Source: Clostridia bacterium (GTDB lineage Bacteria; Bacillota_A; Clostridia; Christensenellales; Aristaeellaceae). From it: 5,353 nt of DNA. Position numbers and translations under genes: made by a program. The DNA is taken from contig CAAEDZ010000020.1 of assembly GCA_900754775.1 (NCBI GenBank), positions 1-5,353 of the forward strand, written 5' to 3'. Numbering within the stretch: the stretch's first letter is position 1; every line of letters starts with the position of its first letter. Below the pieces are notes generated by a model. It had not been told where the DNA came from. It ran no database searches and worked only from the letters and a program-made list of their open reading frames with translations. Positions 1-4,306 of the stretch are shown piece by piece.

Positions 1-19
1 AGAGACAGGAACAAAGAAT

Positions 20-55
20 AAAAAACAACGGCGGGAGGCAAGCGCTTCCCGCCGT
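20..55 (-). terminator. Intrinsic terminator of the sortase gene
   Basis: On the minus strand, just past the sortase stop codon, positions 55-47 pair perfectly with 36-28 (nine pairs, mostly G-C). Three more pairs, one of them a G-T wobble, extend the stem to a four-base loop at 40-43. Reading leftward, the stem is followed by a T-rich tract (complement of 20-28, with six consecutive T). This is the standard form of a Rho-independent terminator. It lies 16 bases beyond the stop, so it closes the sortase unit and suggests the gene is monocistronic or last in its transcript. An A/T-rich stretch on the other side may let it work in both directions. Confidence 0.9.
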
Positions 56-71
56 GAATTTATTTTGGCTC

Positions 72-1151
72 TTACCGCGCCTCCGCCATCAGCGCGCGTA
101 TTTCTTCTTGCGTTTCTCCCTCGCGCAATTTGCGCAGGGCGACGATGTAGCGCCCGTCGTCGTCGTTGTAGCTGCACGTCACCAGCGTCAAAAGCTGGTC
201 GCCGTACTCCACCTCCACGGGCACGTCGAATACCGAGCGGCCGCGCAACTTGAGCACGAACAACTCGAACGACGTCTCGTCAAAGACGATCTGGCGCACG
301 TCGAAGTAATGCCCGTCATTTTCGTCCATGGAGGCCTCGAACATGGCGAAGGGCACGTAGAGGGCGTTTTCATAGAGCGTGTCAAAGCGCACCACGGCGT
401 TTTCCCGCAAGAACTCCCGCTCGCCGAAGGACGACAATTCCCCGAACATGGTGCCGTTGCGCATGTTGTGGCCGTAAACGATGAGGTTCTCGTCGCTCAA
501 ACGGTTGGCGCCGTCCAGGAACAGCGCCCCTTCGCGCGCCTCCTCCCCGGAATAGGCGTGGGTGAGGTAGTATTCGTTGTCGTTTTCGCGCTGCACCACG
601 GGAAGATCGACAGTTTCGCCAATGGTCAGAAAGCCTACCGTGTCCTGGTTGTAGCGCAGAAGCTCGGCAAAGCTCTCCTGCGGCGGCGGCTCTGTGGGCA
701 GGGAGAAGACGATGGTATCCTCGTTCGGCGTCGGCAGAGGCACGTCCTCCACCAGCGGCAGCGGCGTGGGCGTCGGGGAAGCCGTGGGCGCGGCGGTCGG
801 CGCAGGCGTGGCTGTCGCGTCCGGCGTAGGAATCGTTGCAGGCGTGGCCGTCGCGCCCGGCGTCGGCGAAACGGTCGGCGCAGCTGTCGCGCCCGGCGTC
901 GGCGTAGCCGCCTGCGTCGGCGTGGGGGAGGCCGTCGCGGCGGGCGCTTCCGTATCAAGCGGCGCGGGGGAGTACATGGCGCGATAGGTCTCGCCCTCCC
1001 GCCGCACGCGGCTCTCCTCGGCAAAGTAGCTGGCCGCGTAGGCGATACAGGCGAGCATGATCAGCGCGCAGGCCAGACAGAACAGCCGGTGCCGCCGTGC
1101 GCGCGGGGAAGGGTCGCCCCACATCAGGAGCGCCTTGAGGCGTTTGAGCAT
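72..1151 (-). CDS. Class B sortase, membrane-anchored, with Pro/Thr/Ala-rich stalk
   Basis: Cysteine transpeptidase of the sortase family, 359 residues. It would cleave a sorting signal on secreted proteins and join them to peptidoglycan or another acceptor at the outer membrane face. Residues 1-21 are basic, and about 22-43 form one hydrophobic segment, giving a type II (N-in) topology. Residues about 62-137 are a Pro/Thr/Ala-rich linker with 12-residue repeats. The catalytic domain starts near 160. It shows YGHNM with His228, TLVTC with Cys326 and GRYIVALR with Arg334, the expected His-Cys-Arg triad. The GHNM...GTMFGEL context and NxDTVGFL entry fit class B. The ATG at 1151 is chosen because GGAGG lies 7 bases upstream and the basic/TM segment follows directly. 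The frame stays open to 1379, but that extension runs into spoIVA and past the promoter. No sorting-signal substrate is visible, so the target is unknown, and so is any role in pilus assembly or haem uptake. Confidence 0.93.
   Translation of the reverse strand: MLKRLKALLMWGDPSPRARRHRLFCLACALIMLACIAYAASYFAEESRVRREGETYRAMYSPAPLDTEAPAATASPTPTQAATPTPGATAAPTVSPTPGATATPATIPTPDATATPAPTAAPTASPTPTPLPLVEDVPLPTPNEDTIVFSLPTEPPPQESFAELLRYNQDTVGFLTIGETVDLPVVQRENDNEYYLTHAYSGEEAREGALFLDGANRLSDENLIVYGHNMRNGTMFGELSSFGEREFLRENAVVRFDTLYENALYVPFAMFEASMDENDGHYFDVRQIVFDETSFELFVLKLRGRSVFDVPVEVEYGDQLLTLVTCSYNDDDGRYIVALRKLREGETQEEIRALMAEAR
795..902 (-). repeat. Three imperfect 36-bp tandem repeats in the sortase stalk
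   Basis: Positions 867-902, 831-866 and 795-830 are three in-frame 36-bp units. They encode residues 84-95, 96-107 and 108-119 of the sortase. Each starts PTP(G/D)ATA and then drifts. The block GTCGCG(C/T)CCGGCGT(C/A)GG on the plus strand recurs at the same place in each unit. Flanking sequence (residues about 72-83 and 120-130) carries partial PTPT-type copies. The repeats build an extended, flexible spacer between the membrane segment and the catalytic domain. Such repeats can gain or lose units by slippage without breaking the frame. Confidence 0.85.
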
Positions 1152-1158
1152 GCCGCGA

Positions 1159-1163
1159 CCTCC
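1159..1163 (-). promoter_or_regulatory. Ribosome binding site fixing the sortase start
   Basis: The minus strand reads GGAGG at 1163-1159, seven bases before the ATG at 1151-1149. This is an ideal Shine-Dalgarno position. It decides for the 359-residue product over the 435-codon open frame that begins at 1379. Confidence 0.88.
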
Positions 1164-1182
1164 GATCCATCTTCGTTCCTTT

Positions 1183-1211
1183 ATTATAAGCCCTGCGCGC
1201 CGGGATTGCAA
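1183..1211 (-). promoter_or_regulatory. Sigma-A-type promoter for the sortase gene
   Basis: On the minus strand, a perfect TATAAT -10 box (1188-1183) is preceded by TTGCAA (1211-1206; four of six matches to TTGACA) with a 17-base spacer. Transcription would start near 1176, giving a leader of about 25 bases containing the Shine-Dalgarno. The match suggests vegetative housekeeping expression. No operator repeat is apparent to me. Confidence 0.8.
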
Positions 1212-1223
1212 GCGGCATCGCGC

Positions 1224-1252
1224 GCATAACGCCCTGCCCGGCCTCATATGTT
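1224..1252 (+). promoter_or_regulatory. Candidate sigma-E (mother-cell) promoter for spoIVA
   Basis: GCATAAC (1224-1230) and CATATGTT (1245-1252) are separated by 14 bases. From memory, the sigma-E pattern in Bacillus is a KMATATT-like -35, a spacer of about 13-15, and a CATAYAHT-like -10. The -10 here misses one position and the -35 keeps the GCATA core. B. subtilis spoIVA is known to be sigma-E controlled, which supports the reading. The start would fall near 1258-1260, leaving a leader of about 27 bases containing GGGAGG. No sigma-A-type pair is evident in this gap on the plus strand. Confidence 0.6.
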
Positions 1253-1285
1253 CAAAGCAGCAAATCATGGTGGGAGGCGCGTTCC

Positions 1286-2764
1286 ATGGATCAAAGCACA
1301 TTGTATCGGGACATTGCCGGTCGATGCGAGGGAGATATTTACCTGGGCGTCGTCGGCCCTGTTCGCACCGGCAAGTCAACGTTCATCAAGCGCTTCATGG
1401 AGCTGCTTGTGCTTCCGAACCTGACCGGCGAGCATCGCCGCGAGCGGGCGCAGGACGAACTGCCCCAGAGCGGCGCGGGCCGGACGATCATGACCACGCA
1501 GCCGCGATTCGTGCCCAACGAGGCCGTGGAGATACAGCTGCGCGACGAGGCCAACTTCCGCGTGCGGCTGGTGGACTGCGTGGGCTATCTCATCGACGGC
1601 GTATTGGGCCTTGACGAGGACGGGCAGACGCGCATGGTGCGCACGCCCTGGTTCGACCACGACATCCCCTTTGAGCAGGCGGCGGAGATCGGCACCCGCA
1701 AGGTCATCCGCGAGCATTCCACCATCGGCGTGGTGGTACTCACCGACGGCAGCATCACCGACATCCCCCGCTCCGCCTATCTCGAGGCCGAGGAGCGCGT
1801 CATCGGGGAACTGAAGGCGCTGGAAAAGCCCTTTGTGGTGCTGCTCAACTCAACGCACCCGCAGCAGGCCGACACCCGCCGTCTGCGCGAGAGTCTGGAA
1901 AAGCAGTACGGCGTGCCGGTGATGGCCGTGGATGCGCTCAACATGCGCGAGGAGGACATAAACGCCCTGCTGGAAAGCGTGCTGTTCGAGTTCCCGCTCA
2001 CCGAGGTGCGCATTTCCGCCCCGGCGTGGCTGACTTCGCTGGACGCGGGCCACTGGCTGGCCAGCGCCGTGCTGGACGCGGTGCGCGCGGCGGCGGGGGA
2101 GATGCGCCGCGTGCGCGACCACGCGCTGCTGGGCGCGGCCCTGCGCGCCCTCGATTACACCGAGGACGCCGCCGTCACCGACATCCGCCTGAGCGAGGGT
2201 GCGGTCGATTACCGCCTCGCTCTGCGCGACGGCCTGTTCTATCAGGTGCTGGGCGAAGCCTGCGGGCAGGAGATCAAGGACGAGGAACACCTCTTTGAAC
2301 TGATGAAGGTGCTGGTCAAGGCCAAGCGCGAATACGACCGCGTAGCCGGGGCGCTGGAGAGCGTGCGCTCCACCGGCTACGGGCTGGTCACGCCCTCCAT
2401 GGAGGAACTGACGCTCGAGGAGCCGGAGATCGTCCGTCAGGGCTCGCGCTTCGGCGTGCGCCTCAAGGCCAGCGCGCCCTCGCTGCACATGATCCGCGTG
2501 GACATAGACACCGAGGTCAACCCCATCGTCGGCACGGAGAAGCAGTCCGAAGAACTGGTCAAGTACCTTCTGAGCGGTTTCGAGAACGACCGCGCCGGCA
2601 TCTGGGATACGGAGATCTTCGGCAAATCCCTCAGCGATCTGGTGCGCGAAGGGCTGGCCAGCAAGCTCACGCGCATGCCCGAGGATGTGCGCATGAAATT
2701 ACAGGAAGCGCTCAAAAAGATCATCAACGAGGGCACGGGCGGCATGATCTGCATCCTGCTCTAA
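1286..2764 (+). CDS. spoIVA: Stage IV sporulation protein A, spore-coat morphogenetic ATPase
   Basis: SpoIVA hydrolyses ATP to polymerise into the basement layer on which the spore coat is built. It works on the mother-cell face of the forespore, anchored through SpoVM in B. subtilis. The product is 492 residues, the same length I recall for B. subtilis SpoIVA. The N-terminal TRAFAC-like P-loop domain shows Walker A GPVRTGKST at 24-32 (Lys30), the paired threonines of TIMTTQP at 70-71, and LVDCVGY with Asp97 as Walker B/switch. Family blocks RAQDELPQS, AEIGTRKVI and EHSTIGVV follow. The C-terminal part keeps EEPEIVRQGSRFGVRLKA and GTEKQSEELVKYL, and ends in NEGTGGMICILL, the region linked to membrane targeting and polymerisation. 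The ATG has GGGAGG eight bases upstream. A sigma-E-like promoter precedes it and a terminator follows, so it is probably transcribed alone during sporulation. The gene looks intact. Confidence 0.98.
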   Translation: MDQSTLYRDIAGRCEGDIYLGVVGPVRTGKSTFIKRFMELLVLPNLTGEHRRERAQDELPQSGAGRTIMTTQPRFVPNEAVEIQLRDEANFRVRLVDCVGYLIDGVLGLDEDGQTRMVRTPWFDHDIPFEQAAEIGTRKVIREHSTIGVVVLTDGSITDIPRSAYLEAEERVIGELKALEKPFVVLLNSTHPQQADTRRLRESLEKQYGVPVMAVDALNMREEDINALLESVLFEFPLTEVRISAPAWLTSLDAGHWLASAVLDAVRAAAGEMRRVRDHALLGAALRALDYTEDAAVTDIRLSEGAVDYRLALRDGLFYQVLGEACGQEIKDEEHLFELMKVLVKAKREYDRVAGALESVRSTGYGLVTPSMEELTLEEPEIVRQGSRFGVRLKASAPSLHMIRVDIDTEVNPIVGTEKQSEELVKYLLSGFENDRAGIWDTEIFGKSLSDLVREGLASKLTRMPEDVRMKLQEALKKIINEGTGGMICILL

Positions 2765-2777
2765 GGCCCAAAAACCA

Positions 2778-2805
2778 CGCTCCCGCACCACGCGGGAGCG
2801 CTTTT
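2778..2805 (+). terminator. Intrinsic terminator after spoIVA
   Basis: Positions 2778-2786 and 2792-2800 form a perfect nine-pair G-C-rich stem with a five-base loop, followed by CTTTTG. It begins 13 bases after the spoIVA stop. The A-run at 2770-2774 supplies a T tract for the opposite strand, so it may act in both directions. It separates spoIVA from the darA unit. Confidence 0.88.
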
Positions 2806-2828
2806 GTATGCCCTTTTTATCGCAAAGG

Positions 2829-2857
2829 TTGCGCGCGGCGGCGTTTTGATGTATAAT
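2829..2857 (+). promoter_or_regulatory. Sigma-A-type promoter for darA (and probably holB-ricT)
   Basis: A perfect TATAAT at 2852-2857 is preceded, with a 17-base spacer, by TTGCGC at 2829-2834. The -35 is weak, with three of six matches to TTGACA. The -10 lies about 33 bases upstream of the darA ATG, giving a short leader of about 26 bases with a strong Shine-Dalgarno. Its position just after the spoIVA terminator indicates that darA is transcribed independently of spoIVA. Confidence 0.75.
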
Positions 2858-2889
2858 ATACGCAAAGCTCCAAGAAGGAGGGAAACGGC

Positions 2890-3219
2890 ATGAAACTGAT
2901 TATCGCCATCGTACAGGATGAAGATTCCGCCCGTCTGGTGCGCGGGCTGATGGACGCGGGCTACGGCGTGACCAAATTGGCCACCACCGGCGGCTTTTTG
3001 CGCTCCGGCAACACCACGCTGCTGGTCGGCGTCGAGGATGAGCGCTTCGACGGCGCCATGGAAGTGATCGAAAAGGTCTGCAAGAGCAGAAAGCAGATCG
3101 CCACCTCGCCCTCGCCGATGTCCGGCGCCACGGGCGTCTACGTGCCCTACCCGATCGAGGTCGTGGTCGGCGGCGCGACGGTGTTCGTCCTCAACGTGGA
3201 AAAGTTCGTCAAGATCTGA
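2890..3219 (+). CDS. darA: Cyclic-di-AMP receptor, PII-like (DarA/PstA/YaaQ family)
   Basis: A small cytosolic trimeric PII-like protein that binds the second messenger c-di-AMP; the downstream target of the family is poorly understood. The product is 109 residues, the usual length of the family. The start MKLIIAIVQDEDS, the ligand loop KLATTGGFLRSGNTT at 29-43, GVED at 47-50, and the ending YVPYPIEVVVGGATVFVL at 84-101 are near-identical to the B. subtilis protein as I remember it. Residue 26 is Gly where I recall Arg in B. subtilis. A textbook AAGGAGG at 2875-2881, eight bases from the ATG, predicts strong translation. It heads the darA-holB-ricT cluster as in Bacillus, but the yaaR gene normally next to it is absent. 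In Bacillus tmk precedes it; here spoIVA and a terminator do. Confidence 0.96.
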   Translation: MKLIIAIVQDEDSARLVRGLMDAGYGVTKLATTGGFLRSGNTTLLVGVEDERFDGAMEVIEKVCKSRKQIATSPSPMSGATGVYVPYPIEVVVGGATVFVLNVEKFVKI

Positions 3220-3226
3220 ACGGGAA

Positions 3227-3256
3227 CGGCGGGGGACGGCTGTCCTCCGCCGCTTT
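3227..3256 (+). terminator. Hairpin between darA and holB, weak terminator or attenuator
   Basis: Positions 3227-3237 pair with 3242-3252 (eleven pairs including one G-T wobble) around the loop GGCT. The stem is very G-C rich, but it is followed only by CTTTCGGGTCTTTG, not a continuous T run. It could be a leaky terminator that lowers holB-ricT relative to darA, or a 3' mRNA stabiliser. No separate promoter for holB is obvious in the remaining 40 bases before its start. Confidence 0.6.
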
Positions 3257-3272
3257 CGGGTCTTTGCGCGCT

Positions 3273-3279
3273 GGAAAGG
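3273..3279 (+). promoter_or_regulatory. Weak, distant ribosome binding site of holB
   Basis: GGAAAGG lies 13 bases before the TTG start at 3293. The spacing is longer than ideal and the match is imperfect. Combined with the TTG start, this suggests deliberately low holB translation, in keeping with a low-copy clamp-loader subunit. No better Shine-Dalgarno precedes any alternative start. Confidence 0.5.
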
Positions 3280-3292
3280 CATTTGACGCGGT

Positions 3293-4234
3293 TTGGAAGT
3301 CCAGGGATTTGAGGGCCACGGCCCGGAGATTGAGCATCTTTTGCGCTCGGCGCGCGCCGGGCGCCTTGCGCATGCCTATCTTTTCTGCGGCGCGCGCGGC
3401 TGCGGCAAAAAGACGCTCGCCCGGCTGCTCGCGCAGGCGCTCTTCTGCGAAGCGGAGGAGGGTAAGCGCCCCTGCGGCCTCTGCCCCGCCTGCAAGCGCT
3501 TTTTGTCGGGCAACCACCCGGATGTGCGCGCGCTTTCCCCCAAGGGCCGCTCCATCGGCGTGGACGAGGTGCGCGAACTGATGGATTACCTCTCCCGCCG
3601 CCCCTACGAGGGCCGCTGGCACGTGGCCATCGTCGAGCGCGCCGACAAAATGACGCCCAGCGCCCAGAACGCGCTTTTGAAAACGCTGGAAGAGCCGCCG
3701 CAGGACACGGTCTTTTTCCTGCTCACGGATACCCCGGGGGCGCTTTTGCCCACGGTGAAGTCGCGCCTGCGCACGGTGCGCGTCGCGCCGCTCACCCGCG
3801 AGGCCTGCGCGCAGGTCCTCGCGCGTCAGGGCGTCGAGGAGGGCCGCGCCGCGCGCCTCGCCGGCCTTGCCCACGGCTCGGTGGGCCGGGCGCTGGAACT
3901 GAACGCGGACGAGGGCTACGAGCCGCTGCTTGCGCGCGCGCTTGCCTCGCTGGCGGCGCTGGATGGCGCATCCTCCGTGGCTGCCGCCGCCGCGCCCTTT
4001 TACGAGGAGCGCGAACGGCAGGAGGACATACTCTCCATTTTCGAGACCATCGGCCGCGACCGCATGGCCCGGCAAAACGGCGTGGAAGGGGAAGCGCTCA
4101 CGGACGCGGAACTTTCGCCCCTGCGCGTGGACGGCCGCAAACTGATGCTCGCGGCGATGGAGGCGCGGCGCATGCTCGCCGCCAACGTCGCCTGGCAAAA
4201 CGCTCTGGACGCTATGTACTTTTCTCTCGTCTGA
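3293..4234 (+). CDS. holB: DNA polymerase III, delta prime subunit (clamp loader)
   Basis: A non-motor AAA+ subunit of the clamp loader that places the beta sliding clamp on DNA, 313 residues. The family opening GFEGHGPEIEHL...GRLAHAYLF starts almost at residue 5. It is followed by a P-loop GARGCGKKT at 33-41 in which Lys40 sits where Ser/Thr is usual. A zinc module has Cys52, Cys61, Cys64 and Cys67. Walker-B-like VAIVERADKMT is at 111-121, and the family signature AQNALLKTLEEPP at 124-136. The SRC motif appears as SRLR (157-160), without the cysteine. An ATP-binding-defective P-loop is common for delta prime subunits. The start is TTG, because an in-frame TGA lies at 3284-3286 and no ATG or GTG occurs before the conserved region. 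It follows darA and precedes ricT, as in Bacillus. The alternative, DnaX (tau/gamma), is unlikely given the length and the neighbours. Confidence 0.93.
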   Translation: MEVQGFEGHGPEIEHLLRSARAGRLAHAYLFCGARGCGKKTLARLLAQALFCEAEEGKRPCGLCPACKRFLSGNHPDVRALSPKGRSIGVDEVRELMDYLSRRPYEGRWHVAIVERADKMTPSAQNALLKTLEEPPQDTVFFLLTDTPGALLPTVKSRLRTVRVAPLTREACAQVLARQGVEEGRAARLAGLAHGSVGRALELNADEGYEPLLARALASLAALDGASSVAAAAAPFYEERERQEDILSIFETIGRDRMARQNGVEGEALTDAELSPLRVDGRKLMLAAMEARRMLAANVAWQNALDAMYFSLV

Positions 4235-4240
4235 GAAAAG
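4219..4240 (+). other. Inverted repeat over the holB stop codon
   Basis: CTTTTCTC at 4219-4226 is the exact reverse complement of GAGAAAAG at 4233-4240, with a six-base gap. The TGA stop (4232-4234) lies at the base of the right arm. The stem is A/T-rich and no T tract follows directly, so it is not a normal terminator. It may be chance, or a weak structure at the 3' end of holB. Confidence 0.45.
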
Positions 4241-4245
4241 CCCCG

Positions 4246-4284
4246 CGCCCTTTTGCAAAGCGAAACTTGCGCCCGCAAGGGCGT
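4246..4284 (+). other. Overlapping alternative hairpins in the holB-ricT gap
   Basis: Three pairings compete for the same bases. First, 4246-4252 (CGCCCTT) pairs with 4277-4283 (AAGGGCG). Second, 4266-4270 (CTTGC) pairs with 4275-4279 (GCAAG). Third, 4269-4274 (GCGCCC) pairs with 4279-4284 (GGGCGT) around a GCAA tetraloop. They lie ten bases upstream of the ricT Shine-Dalgarno. All are short. They could tune ricT translation or mRNA processing, but no known riboswitch fold is recognised. Confidence 0.35.
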
Positions 4285-4306
4285 TGATATAATGGGAGGA
4301 TACCAC

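Noticed and set aside
795..902. CRISPR-like array from the regular 36-bp periodicity
   Set aside because: The units are directly adjacent with no unique spacers, diverge in sequence, and are in frame within a coding region.
54..1229. A 391-codon plus-strand frame opposite the sortase
   Set aside because: It is antisense to a clear sortase, contains a low-complexity Arg/Gly tract made by the stalk repeats, and runs through the sortase terminator and promoter.
1152..1379. N-terminal extension of the sortase to the ATG at 1379
   Set aside because: It would overlap the start of spoIVA and its promoter, add 76 residues without family resemblance, and ignore the ideal Shine-Dalgarno before 1151.
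3264..3581. Plus-strand frame beginning with ATG-like codon near 3264 overlapping holB
   Set aside because: It is an Arg/Ala-rich out-of-frame reading of holB. The holB frame carries all the conserved motifs.
4267..4293. A promoter (TTGCGC and TATAAT) directly before ricT
   Set aside because: The spacer is only 15 bases, and transcription would start at about 4300, removing the GGGAGGA Shine-Dalgarno at 4294-4300. The TATAAT is probably chance.
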